From Blastopirellula sediminis (GTDB lineage Bacteria; Planctomycetota; Planctomycetia; Pirellulales; Pirellulaceae): a stretch of 64,000 nt of DNA. Shown here piece after piece: positions 52,690 through 60,527 of this stretch. The notes below the pieces were generated by a model. That model ran no database searches. It was given only the letters and a program-made list of their open reading frames with translations, and was not told the origin of the DNA. Both the position numbers and the translations under genes were made by a program. The DNA is taken from assembly GCF_020966755.1 (NCBI RefSeq), contig NZ_JAJKFT010000004.1:1-64000 (forward strand), in the 5' to 3' direction. The number at the start of each line of letters is the position of its first letter. The stretch's first letter is position 1.

Positions 52690-53657
52690 TAGTATTCTCC
52701 AACCACTTCTTCGCCGGCGACCGTCAGCAGCGAGCAGATCACGTCCGCACTGGCGGTTTCGCCAATAAAACGAGCAGATCCATCGACCAACGCGACGTTG
52801 GCGCCGCCGGGATGAAATGCGTAGATGCTGTAGTAGTTCGAGCCGTTAATCATTTGCGGACCGGGATAGGACCAGCGGCTATCCTCATCCGCGATCGAAC
52901 TGTCGTAAGCATAGCCGCGGACGGCGAACAGATTACCTTCCGCCCAACTGCAGACGGAGACGTAATTGCTCGAAGCGCTGGTCAGTTCGCCCGAACCGTC
53001 GACCATCTTGCGGCCTTGCCATTTTTGCGGACGAGCGGCCGCTTCGACGAAGCCGATCGAGTTTGAAGTTCCGTCAGTAATGTCGCGAATGCGGCGTCCC
53101 TTTTGTCCCGGTTTCACGCTGCCGTTAAACAGTCCTTCAATCGTTCCCGGTTTCGGATAGCTGACGTAGCCAGGGCTGTTCCACTGACTGCTAGCCGGCC
53201 CCGAAGAGCCTGCATAGTCCGTACCGATCGAGCCCCAGGTTTCGGGACTGGAAGAGGTAGCCGTTTTGAACTTCGGGTGCGGAATCGGGCTGCCTGGCGT
53301 GCTAGGGCAAAGCATAAAGGGGACCGGATATTGCACCGCGTCACGATTCTTGACGTCTTTGAAACTCACCGTGTAGTCGTAGATGTCGGCCAGGGGATTC
53401 TGCTCCATATACGGGAGAATCTGGGCGCACCAATAGTGTGCGGCGCCGTTCCCTGAGACGCTTGTTGGGAAGCAGTCATACGCCGCGTGGAAATTCTGCA
53501 TTCCGAGGCCTACTTGCTTCAAGTTGTTGATGCACTGCATGCGGCGTGCAGCTTCACGAGCTTGCTGCACCGCGGGAAGGAGCAAGCCAATCAACACGCC
53601 GATGATGGCGATCACAACAAGCAGTTCGACCAGCGTAAAACCAACGCGACGACTCAT
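52689..53657 (-). CDS. DUF1559 domain protein with pilin-like N-terminus
   Basis: 322 residues beginning [20 protein letters not shown], a prepilin-like signal, then LLPAVQQAREAARRMQC. The C-terminal part has HPGGANVALVDGSARFIG. ATG 53657 is chosen; the longer frame adds 26 residues without signal character. The stop codon shares one base with the start of the peroxidase-like gene, so the two form a unit. Function unknown. Confidence 0.93.
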   Translation of the reverse strand: MSRRVGFTLVELLVVIAIIGVLIGLLLPAVQQAREAARRMQCINNLKQVGLGMQNFHAAYDCFPTSVSGNGAAHYWCAQILPYMEQNPLADIYDYTVSFKDVKNRDAVQYPVPFMLCPSTPGSPIPHPKFKTATSSSPETWGSIGTDYAGSSGPASSQWNSPGYVSYPKPGTIEGLFNGSVKPGQKGRRIRDITDGTSNSIGFVEAAARPQKWQGRKMVDGSGELTSASSNYVSVCSWAEGNLFAVRGYAYDSSIADEDSRWSYPGPQMINGSNYYSIYAFHPGGANVALVDGSARFIGETASADVICSLLTVAGEEVVGEY

Positions 53658-53864
53658 GACGAAACTCTCTCTTTCGGCGGGGGGATTCTGGCGTGCTGGC
53701 GGCGGCTTGCGGAGGTTACTGAGACTCTGTCTCATGAATGTTAGGTTTGTAGCCTAAGTAAACTTCCTCCCTAATTCAATCCCCACGATGCTTGCCAGAG
53801 CGAGAGAAACTGGTGGGGGAATTGCGCAAATGCCGCTGATAGAAGAGTTTCCGCCTGTCGAGCG

Positions 53865-54284
53865 CTATTCGCCTTGCAGGGTCAGCACTAAACGGCGACT
53901 TCCGCCGCGATCCCGATGCTCGCAGAGATAGATCCCCTGCCAGGTTCCGAGCGCCAATCGTCCGCCGCTGACCGGGATCGAGACGCTGCTGCCGAGCATC
54001 GCCGCTTTGATATGGGCCGGCATGTCATCCGGGCCTTCCGTCGTGTGGACGTACGGAAAGCTTTCCGGGGCGATCTTCGAGAAGGCCATTTCCAGGTCGA
54101 CCCGGACGTCGGGATCGGCGTTTTCGTTCACCGTCAGCGACGCCGAGGTGTGCTGGATGAAGACATGGAGCAGTCCGACCTGAAGCGAGGCCATTTGCGG
54201 AAGCGCATCGACGACGTGACGCGTGATGAGATGAAAGCCGCGCGGCATCGCCGGCAATGTTATCGTCCGCTGAGTCCAGGCCAT
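53865..54284 (-). CDS. YjbQ/UPF0047 family protein
   Basis: 139 residues with the family motifs GLLHVFIQHTSASLTVNENAD, FPYVHTTEGPDDMPAHIKAA and LGTWQGIYLCEHRDRG. The fold binds a metal through the His residues. E. coli YjbQ has weak thiamine-phosphate synthase activity, but the true function is uncertain. Monocistronic, minus strand. Confidence 0.95.
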   Translation of the reverse strand: MAWTQRTITLPAMPRGFHLITRHVVDALPQMASLQVGLLHVFIQHTSASLTVNENADPDVRVDLEMAFSKIAPESFPYVHTTEGPDDMPAHIKAAMLGSSVSIPVSGGRLALGTWQGIYLCEHRDRGGSRRLVLTLQGE

Positions 54285-54809
54285 GAATCAGAGGTCCTTT
54301 TTGGTAGTTTTTGCTAGCTTTTGGGCGCGGCAGTACGATCCGCAAGCTTTGCCAGTATTGCTGGAGCAGGAGATTTTGCGTAGGCGAAAATCTCCCAGTA
54401 GGTAAGTAATAATTCCATAAAGAAGGCGTGAAGGGGAGGTCAGTGGGCCTCCTTGACACAAGGGGGAGCTAGCACCAGTGCGGTTCTGCGCATGAAACCG
54501 AAGTGTTTGAAAAGTCAAAACTTAGATGCGAAACTGCGGGTACCCGAGCCTTCCATAAATTCTATTGACACTGCCCCGGGTGCGTAAATAATGTAACGCT
54601 CCTTCGAGGCGTCCCAGGGGCGCCAATCGCCGACTCACGGAAGTGCAATGGCGACGAAGTGGTACGCCGTTCATGTGAGAAGGCGTATTTTCTGCGGAAT
54701 CGCTCGACCGGAATGGAGCGGACGCCGCATTTTGCCGAGTTAGTGATAGGTTGCGTTCGCGGTACGCGCGAATGCCGCTCGTCTCCAGATGTGAGGGAGG
54801 CGAGGCCCC
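54285..54809. other. Long intergenic region with a hairpin and a promoter
   Basis: 525 bp without a credible gene. A hairpin lies at 54369-54395 (GGAGATTTT and AAAATCTCC), upstream of yjbQ. A good promoter lies at 54565-54592. The 200-bp stretch between this promoter and the start of the next gene is a long leader of unknown structure. Confidence 0.55.
54565..54592 (+). promoter_or_regulatory. Strong sigma-70-like promoter
   Basis: TTGACA (54565-54570), 16-bp spacer, AATAAT (54587-54592). It is the best promoter match in the window and points to the small protein at 54810, which would have a leader of about 210 bases. Confidence 0.65.
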
Positions 54810-55061
54810 ATGTCGTTTGGAGGAAGAGTTAGTTCGATGCAGAAAATTCGTAACGTTTTCGATGCGATTCTGAAGTATGGCCACGACGAAGATTTCGTCC
54901 CGGACGCTTCGGAAGAATTCTCGGCGACCAGCGCCCCGGCCGGATCTCCTGAAAAGATCGAAATCCTGCGCCGTCGCGTTGAGCTTGGCCTGCCGCTGTG
55001 GCACCAAGACGATCGCTGTGACTACTCCGGTTTGACCGGAGCGATTCGCCCCCGCGAGTAA
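54810..55061 (+). CDS. Small conserved protein of unknown function
   Basis: 83 residues, charged, with no signal or membrane segment. The block MQKIRNVFDAILKYGHDEDF and the end IEILRRRVELGLPLWHQDDR give it a clear helical character. ATG 54810 has GGGAGG nine bases upstream; ATG 54837 (MQKIRNV, 74 residues) is a reasonable alternative. It has its own strong promoter, long leader and terminator, which suggests a highly or specially regulated protein. I do not know the function. Confidence 0.72.
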   Translation: MSFGGRVSSMQKIRNVFDAILKYGHDEDFVPDASEEFSATSAPAGSPEKIEILRRRVELGLPLWHQDDRCDYSGLTGAIRPRE

Positions 55062-55090
55062 GCGGACGGAGCGAACAACTTGTAACGTAG

Positions 55091-55124
55091 GGGCGCCATG
55101 AAAAGTCGGCGCCCTTTCTTTTTG
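55091..55124 (+). terminator. Intrinsic terminator
   Basis: GGGCGCC (55091-55097) and GGCGCCC (55108-55114) followed by TTTCTTTTT, directly after the 83-residue gene. A second hairpin (GCTCCGCG/CGCGGAGC) sits just beyond it, towards csrA. Confidence 0.85.
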
Positions 55125-55226
55125 CGCTCCGCGTTCTGGGAAATCGCGGAGCGGGCCTGTCGTAGATCGACGAGTCTCGAGGACCCGTCGATCGTCTGAC
55201 CCGATTACCGGCCGTCAGCCTTCTTA

Positions 55227-55412
55227 CTAGGCGGCCGGAGCGATCGATTCCGATTCCTGCTCATGCAGCTCAAGCTCGTCGCGAAGCACCAGCACATTCG
55301 GTGGAGCTTCAATCCCGAGGCGGACCTTGTCGCCCGCCACTTTCACCACGGTGATAACGATTGAGTCGCCGAGTTTCAGCCGTTCGCCTTCCTTGCGCGA
55401 AAGTACCAACAT
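55227..55412 (-). CDS. csrA: Carbon storage regulator CsrA
   Basis: 61 residues starting MLVLSRKEGERLKLGDSIVITVV and continuing VRLGIEAPPNVLVLRDEL, the full CsrA/RsmA pattern. It binds GGA motifs in mRNA leaders to block or alter translation. ATG 55412 has AGAAGG upstream. In many bacteria it controls motility and metabolism; here no flagellar gene is nearby. Confidence 0.96.
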   Translation of the reverse strand: MLVLSRKEGERLKLGDSIVITVVKVAGDKVRLGIEAPPNVLVLRDELELHEQESESIAPAA

Positions 55413-55522
55413 TATCGAGAGCCTTCTTAGGTGTCAGGTGGATATGTGATCAAATGTATAGTTTGAGAATTTTCGGCCCAATGTCAAGCAATTCCGTCTG
55501 CGTTGACTTTGTGCCCTGTTTC

Positions 55523-55816
55523 TTAAGCAGCATTTTGCAGCGCGGGCGCCGCCGTCAGGTGCGTTCTGAGGAATCGCTCGCCGCTCGCTCCATAGAACAA
55601 GATCGAGTTGGTTTCGGTTTCCCAGATGGCCGTGCATTTGACGCTACGCGGTCCATGCAAGCAGAAGTAAATTCCGCAAGGATCGCCGGAGCGGACAAGC
55701 ACGCGTTCGGTCATAGGGAAGACGCCGGGTTCGAGATGTTCCTGTTGGCAAAGCATTTCATAAACGTACTGACGGAGATGTTCCAAACGCGTAAAACACG
55801 GGAACGAATTACTCAT
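55523..55816 (-). CDS. Small hypothetical protein
   Basis: 97 residues, no signal peptide. Notable parts: FTRLEHLRQYVYEMLCQQEH, LVRSGDPCGIYFCLHGPRSV and ATIWETETNSILFYGASGERF (approximate block). It looks like a small cytoplasmic alpha/beta protein. ATG 55816 has AGGAG upstream; a TTG four codons earlier is unlikely. It lies 110 bp upstream of csrA on the same strand and could share its transcript. Function unknown. Confidence 0.72.
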   Translation of the reverse strand: MSNSFPCFTRLEHLRQYVYEMLCQQEHLEPGVFPMTERVLVRSGDPCGIYFCLHGPRSVKCTAIWETETNSILFYGASGERFLRTHLTAAPALQNAA

Positions 55817-55988
55817 GTGGTATATCAACTCCTAGCGAGGTCATCGCCTGCTTGGATGCGCAGAAGGCAATGACTGGGATGTTTGGGAGGCTTGGTCGTA
55901 CAGGTAACTATCGGCAGACTGGGCTGTGAAGTTTTACGAGGAAGACTCGGTAGTTTGGATGTTTTTTGATGTTCTTCAGCGCAAGCCA

Positions 55989-56018
55989 AAGCTCTACGAG
56001 ATTTCTCTCGTAGAGCTT
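55989..56018 (-). terminator. Hairpin terminator of the PmoA-like gene
   Basis: A perfect 12-bp stem, AAGCTCTACGAG with its complement at 56007-56018, and a 6-base loop lie about 30 bp beyond the minus-strand stop at 56050. A short T run follows on the minus strand. A 72-residue plus-strand frame over this spot is not credible. Confidence 0.7.
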
Positions 56019-56049
56019 GAAGAACGGCTAAAGATTGTCGCGGCAGAGG

Positions 56050-56997
56050 CTACTTTTTCGTCGCTTGATAGGCCTCAAAAGCGCCAGCAACGTCAGCATC
56101 CTTCTCGTCACCGGCGTGTAGTAGGACGCGATAGGAGAACTTGATCGACTCGCCCGGCGAGAGGGTGTAGGAGCCGTCTAGTGACTTGTCCCCTTTGAAG
56201 TCATGCAGGCCGAATGGGTTGGCGGCGAACAATCCATAGGTGCGAACGTGCCAATAGGTCGGAGCACGGAAGCTGCTCGGATGTTCGAGAATCGCAACGC
56301 CCCCTTTCTTGTCGCCAACCGGGCCGTGATAGTCGACCCAAGGGGCCGGCTTGCCCCACGCTTTGACGTCTTTGTCTCCGTGGCTGTTGACGATCTCGCC
56401 CCCCTTCTTCGCTTCGACTTTCATCGTGCCGGCGACGCGAATCCCGAACGAGCCTTCTTTGGTATCGCCAAACTTGACAGGAGCGTCTGTCGCCGTCAGC
56501 GTGACGTCGAGATCGATATAGCGAGCGTCGCCGAGAACGCCGAACTTGTAGGTCCGCTCGTCCTTCAAGATCTTCTTGCCGTTGTGGTCGACCCAATCGC
56601 AGTCGGCGACGATCACACCTTCCTGACCGCTGGCGAGCTTCTTGAACGCCGTATGTTCCTGCGTTCCGAGCTTGTCGCCGGTTTCGGCCCAGAAGTCGGT
56701 ATCGTTCACCTCGCCATGAGTGAACCAGAACGAGCGATGGTGGATATGGTCGTTCTTTTCGTCGGGGCCCGCTTCCGTCATCGGATAGTTGCGGGTCATT
56801 TGCATATCGGCCGGGCCGATAATGGGGTAAAGAATCGGCTTGGCGCCCGATTTTTTCAGATAGCGGGTGAAAAGTTCGCCGTCGATCAAGACGTCGGCGC
56901 CATCGGCCGTTTCCTTGACGGTGACTTCGGCGGAAAGCGCGGAAGCGGCGCAGAGCGGTGCGGCCAGCAACGCTAGCGCAGCGAGAAAACGATTCAT
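56050..56997 (-). CDS. Secreted PmoA-like (DUF6807) protein
   Basis: 315 residues with a signal peptide (FLAALALLAAPLCAASALSA). Family marks are ILYPIIGPADMQMTRNYPM, DHIHHRSFWFTHGEVN, FGDTKEGSFGIRVAG and ANPFGLHDFKGDKSLDGSY. The Pfam name refers to methane oxygenase, but planctomycete members are secreted proteins with a sugar-mutarotase-like fold and no proven activity. It probably acts on carbohydrates in the periplasm. ATG 56997 has AGGA upstream; TTG 57006 is also in frame. Confidence 0.88.
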   Translation of the reverse strand: MNRFLAALALLAAPLCAASALSAEVTVKETADGADVLIDGELFTRYLKKSGAKPILYPIIGPADMQMTRNYPMTEAGPDEKNDHIHHRSFWFTHGEVNDTDFWAETGDKLGTQEHTAFKKLASGQEGVIVADCDWVDHNGKKILKDERTYKFGVLGDARYIDLDVTLTATDAPVKFGDTKEGSFGIRVAGTMKVEAKKGGEIVNSHGDKDVKAWGKPAPWVDYHGPVGDKKGGVAILEHPSSFRAPTYWHVRTYGLFAANPFGLHDFKGDKSLDGSYTLSPGESIKFSYRVLLHAGDEKDADVAGAFEAYQATKK

Positions 56998-57068
56998 GGC
57001 GGGCAATTCCTAGTGAGGCGGGATAGCGACAGACTGTCGTCTATCCTAATCGCTAGAAACTGGCCGTG

Positions 57069-57815
57069 CTACTTTGCCTGCCCTTGAATCCAGTCGGTCA
57101 GCGTCACTTTCTCGAACTGGGCCTGCTGATCCCGCAGATGCTGCACCGTGACCAGGTCGGTTTGGTTCAGAGTCCAGCGATAGACGTGCTGGCTGCGGAC
57201 CGTGTTATTGGCGGCTGGATTGGCGTCCCGAATGACGCGACGAATCTCGACCGGCAGGACGTTATTCTGGCTGAAATAGCCGTTCACTTCTTTTCGAGCC
57301 TGAGCCGGCAGTCCGGCCGAATAAGCGAAGTTGATATCGGCCGACCAGTCGCAGAAGCGAGCGTAATCCTGCACGATTCGCTTGTCGGTGATCGGCTGCG
57401 TCGTCAGATCGTAGGTGAGTGGGTTTCCGCCGAAGACGACGCGATTGTTTTGCGGCTCGTTTTGGACCTGAAACTGCGGCTTGTTGCAGAAGGTCAGCAG
57501 CGGCTTTTTCAAATCGAGATGCGTCCGCATGTAGGTCGACGTTTCGATGATTTCACGAATGTCGAGCGATAGCTGACGTTTGCGTTGCGGATCGAGGAGC
57601 GTCACGCGGTTCGCATCAAAGTCGATGATCATCGCCTGCCCCACTTGGCCGAGGGAATAATCGTAGACGACGTTCTCTTTGAAGATGGTCTGCGTCGTCA
57701 TGAACGGTTGCATATCGTTGTCGACGAAGATCGTATTGGTGACCTGAAAATCGGCGGCCAGTACCGAGCCGGTCGACAGGATGCAAACGACGATCGCAAG
57801 CCAATTACGCAACAT
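57069..57815 (-). CDS. Secreted hypothetical protein
   Basis: 248 residues with a signal peptide (WLAIVVCILSTGSVLA). The mature part is beta-rich at the start (FQVTNTIFVDNDMQPFMTTQ) and helical later. It has a lone cysteine pair (TFCNKPQ, RFCDWS) that could form a disulfide. I recognise no family. ATG 57815 is chosen; the longer frame to 57899 adds a non-signal leader. Confidence 0.78.
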   Translation of the reverse strand: MLRNWLAIVVCILSTGSVLAADFQVTNTIFVDNDMQPFMTTQTIFKENVVYDYSLGQVGQAMIIDFDANRVTLLDPQRKRQLSLDIREIIETSTYMRTHLDLKKPLLTFCNKPQFQVQNEPQNNRVVFGGNPLTYDLTTQPITDKRIVQDYARFCDWSADINFAYSAGLPAQARKEVNGYFSQNNVLPVEIRRVIRDANPAANNTVRSQHVYRWTLNQTDLVTVQHLRDQQAQFEKVTLTDWIQGQAK

Positions 57816-57915
57816 TTTCTCTTCCTCGGTTAGCGAAACCTTGGGGGCGACGGGAAAAATCGTCGCGGAGAGTACCGAATAGCCCGCCAGCGCGTCCACC
57901 CCGATTCCAGAGCCG

Positions 57916-57956
57916 ACTGGTTCGCCGTGATAGCTCCGCTATCGGGGCTAACCAGT
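57916..57956. repeat. Palindromic unit, GGTTAGCC family
   Basis: ACTGGTT (57916-57922) and AACCAGT (57950-57956) bracket GATAGC/GCTATC inner arms. It resembles the ends of the element at 10898-11083. The stop codon of the endonuclease V fusion gene (57948-57950) lies inside it. Confidence 0.65.
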
Positions 57957-58913
57957 GGTGATCGATTGGCGACTTAGACGATCGGCTGCAGCGATCGGCG
58001 TCGGTAAACGTTTGCCGACCATGAAGTGAGAGACCAGCGCTTCAGCCTGGTCGCAGCTGACCAGACCGCCGGGTGAGACGAAGATCGGGCGTTTCGTTTT
58101 TCGCGTCGGCAGAATCGCCGCCCCCAACTTCGTAGGGCCAGCTTTCTCTTCAACGTGCAAATCGCAAAAGCGATCGGCCGAGAGATCGCTCGCCAAATAG
58201 GAACCGCAGAGGTGCTTTTTGGTGACGCCAATTGTCGGCAGTCCCGTCAAAGCCGAAAGCATGCTGGCGATGCCGCTGCGGCGCGGATGAAGGATGCCGC
58301 TGCCGTCGATCATCAACAAGTCGGCGATTCGACTAGCTTGCATCGCGGTAGCCAGCACCGACAAATGAAGCGGCAACTCGCGGTACGAAAGATAAGACGT
58401 AATATAAGGAAAGAGTACTGGCTGTCTCGTGATATGCGACCAAACCATTTCGCGCGTCGCGTAGTCGAATAAGACGTAGGCGACGACGCCATCATCGCCG
58501 TCATAAGAAACGTCGAGTCCAGCTACCAGTGCGGGCCCTCGCTTCATCTCGCTCAAGCGATTCCGCTCCGCCAGTTCTTGCTGCCACTTGCGCAGGTCGG
58601 CTAACGGAGCAGTTCCCGCAAACTCGCAAAACTCATATTCGGCCAGGTTCACCTTGCCGTCGACCACGACGACCCCTTCCGATTCCAGCAACCTTTGTTT
58701 GTCGGTCGGGTCGCCGGTGTGGAAAAGGCCCAGTTCGCCGCCGGCGCGGACCACGCGATGGGCCGCTGGCTGCTGGGCTGCCGGCCCGTGCAGCAGTTGC
58801 TCCCCAATCCAGCGGCTCGCCAAGCGATCTCCCAGCGAAGCGGCGATTTGCCCGTAAGTCGCTACTTTTCCGACCGGGATTTGGGCAATTCGGTCGCGCA
58901 AATTACTATTCAT
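57948..58913 (-). CDS. Alkyltransferase-like domain fused to endonuclease V
   Basis: 321 residues. The first 90 residues form the DNA-binding domain of O6-alkylguanine alkyltransferases ([37 protein letters not shown]), but the active-site Cys before HR is Ala, so it is ATL-like and cannot transfer alkyl groups. The rest is endonuclease V, with [50 protein letters not shown] and FVSPGGLVS, which cleaves near deaminated bases such as inosine. ATG 58913 is used; a GTG at 58964 with GGAA upstream would add 17 residues. Likely role: damage recognition plus incision. Confidence 0.9.
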   Translation of the reverse strand: MNSNLRDRIAQIPVGKVATYGQIAASLGDRLASRWIGEQLLHGPAAQQPAAHRVVRAGGELGLFHTGDPTDKQRLLESEGVVVVDGKVNLAEYEFCEFAGTAPLADLRKWQQELAERNRLSEMKRGPALVAGLDVSYDGDDGVVAYVLFDYATREMVWSHITRQPVLFPYITSYLSYRELPLHLSVLATAMQASRIADLLMIDGSGILHPRRSGIASMLSALTGLPTIGVTKKHLCGSYLASDLSADRFCDLHVEEKAGPTKLGAAILPTRKTKRPIFVSPGGLVSCDQAEALVSHFMVGKRLPTPIAAADRLSRQSITTG

Positions 58914-59047
58914 ATCTGGTAACCGCGCCCGGAACTGCGACTCTAGTTGCGAAAAGTCAGGCACGGCTTGTTCCAGATCGGTGGATTTCGATAATCAGTT
59001 CAGAGACTTCACTACATGTATTGCCAGCAAAGCCAGGAGAATTCGGC

Positions 59048-60025
59048 GTGTCGCAACTAAAGCGAATCCTCGTTACCGGAGGCGCCGGGTTTCTCGGTTC
59101 GCACCTCTGTGAGCGACTTGTCGAAGCGGGGCATGACGTCATTTGTCTCGATAACTTCTTCACCAGTCAAAAGGCGAACATTGAACGCCTGCTCGATTAT
59201 CACAACTTCGAATTCATCCGGCACGATATCACGATGCCGATCTGGTTGGAAGTTGATGAGATTTACAATCTCGCTTGTCCCGCCGCGCCGGGACACTACC
59301 AATACAACCCGATCAAGACGACGAAGACTTCCGTGATGGGAGCGATCAACGTCTTGGGGATGGCCAAGCGTTGTCGCGCTCGCATTCTGCAAGCGTCGAC
59401 CAGCGAAGTCTACGGCGATCCCGAAATTCATCCGCAGACCGAAGCGTATCGCGGCAACGTCAATCCAATCGGACCGCGGGCCTGTTACGACGAAGGAAAA
59501 CGCGTCGCTGAAACGCTCTTCATGGATTATCACCGCTCGAACCGGGTCGAGATCAAGATCGTGCGGATCTTTAATACGTATGGTCCGCGGATGCATCCGT
59601 ACGACGGCCGCGTCGTCTCAAACTTCATCCGCCAGGCGATCAACAACGAATCGATCACGCTCTACGGCGACGGCAGCCAGACCCGTTCGTTCTGCTATCG
59701 CGACGACCTGGTCGAAGCGATGATTCGCATGATGAATAGCGACGCCGGCTTCATTGGCCCGGTGAACATTGGCAATCCGCACGAGTTCACGATTCGCCAG
59801 TTGGCGGAGTTGGTCGTGAAGCACACCGGCGCAACGTCAAAATTCATCCATAAGCCGCTGCCGGAAGACGACCCGTTACAACGTCAGCCTGACATTCGCC
59901 TGGCGAAAGAGAAGTTGGGCTGGGAACCGAAGATTCAACTCGAAGAGGGGCTGAAAGCGACGATCGATTGGTTCCGCAACATTAATATGTCGCACTATCG
60001 TCCGCCGACCCCAAACCACGACTAA
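59048..60025 (+). CDS. UDP-glucuronate decarboxylase-type SDR enzyme
   Basis: 325 residues. The NAD-binding [20 protein letters not shown], the active-site YxxxK in [14 protein letters not shown], and [19 protein letters not shown] with [18 protein letters not shown] match UXS enzymes, which make UDP-xylose from UDP-glucuronate. It starts at GTG 59048 with AGGAG upstream. The longer frame (from 58529) is antisense to the endonuclease V gene and rejected. It works in the cytoplasm, supplying sugars for cell-surface glycans. Confidence 0.93.
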   Translation: MSQLKRILVTGGAGFLGSHLCERLVEAGHDVICLDNFFTSQKANIERLLDYHNFEFIRHDITMPIWLEVDEIYNLACPAAPGHYQYNPIKTTKTSVMGAINVLGMAKRCRARILQASTSEVYGDPEIHPQTEAYRGNVNPIGPRACYDEGKRVAETLFMDYHRSNRVEIKIVRIFNTYGPRMHPYDGRVVSNFIRQAINNESITLYGDGSQTRSFCYRDDLVEAMIRMMNSDAGFIGPVNIGNPHEFTIRQLAELVVKHTGATSKFIHKPLPEDDPLQRQPDIRLAKEKLGWEPKIQLEEGLKATIDWFRNINMSHYRPPTPNHD

Positions 60026-60420
60026 TCGGAGAGAGGAGTCTCGGCCGGTTCCGGATTGCGAAGCCGCGCGAAAAGGAAGTATAGTCCGACGCCGACCGCG
60101 GCTCCCAGGCAATCGGTCATCCAGTCCAGTCCGTCGCAGGTTCGCCCCGGCACGAACGATTGAGTCACTTCATCAAGCAAACCATAGGCGGCGAGGACCG
60201 GCCAGACGAACAACGGGCCAATTTTGCTGAACCGACCGGCGATCACCGACAGGATCAAACCAAGCACGACGAACATCGAAAAGTGAATCGCTTTGTCCCA
60301 GTTTTCCCAGCCCCGTAAGAGGGTTGGAAAACGTTCGCCGGGCCAGTGGGTTGCGACGAACGCAGAGAGCCAGAGCGCTCCGGCCAGGATATACCAACGG
60401 GCGGCGACAAGGCGATTCAT
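60022..60420 (-). CDS. VanZ family membrane protein
   Basis: 132 residues with four hydrophobic segments ([69 protein letters not shown]). The motif DKAIHFSMF together with DEVTQ and [12 protein letters not shown] is typical of VanZ-like proteins. The function is uncertain; VanZ itself gives low-level teicoplanin resistance. It overlaps the decarboxylase stop by 4 bp convergently. Confidence 0.9.
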   Translation of the reverse strand: MNRLVAARWYILAGALWLSAFVATHWPGERFPTLLRGWENWDKAIHFSMFVVLGLILSVIAGRFSKIGPLFVWPVLAAYGLLDEVTQSFVPGRTCDGLDWMTDCLGAAVGVGLYFLFARLRNPEPAETPLSD

Positions 60421-60527
60421 GCAGATGACAAGTTAAAAGTGAAGAAATACGACTCGACTGGGCCGATGCGAGGATCGCTCGCCCGCAAGTCCCTATTGTA
60501 ATACATACGCAAGGAGCAATTGGAGCC

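Noticed and set aside
54369-54395. Hairpin upstream of yjbQ as an SRP RNA or other known small RNA
   Set aside because: The 9-bp stem alone does not match any known RNA family I can recognise; the SRP tetraloop region is missing.
55926-56144. 72-residue plus-strand frame near the PmoA-like gene
   Set aside because: It runs over the terminator hairpin and into the 3' end of the minus-strand gene; its second half is basic shadow sequence.
58529-59047. 173-residue N-terminal extension of the UDP-glucuronate decarboxylase frame
   Set aside because: It is antisense to the ATL-endonuclease V gene and reads as arginine/proline noise. The GTG at 59048 has a good ribosome site and gives the normal family length.
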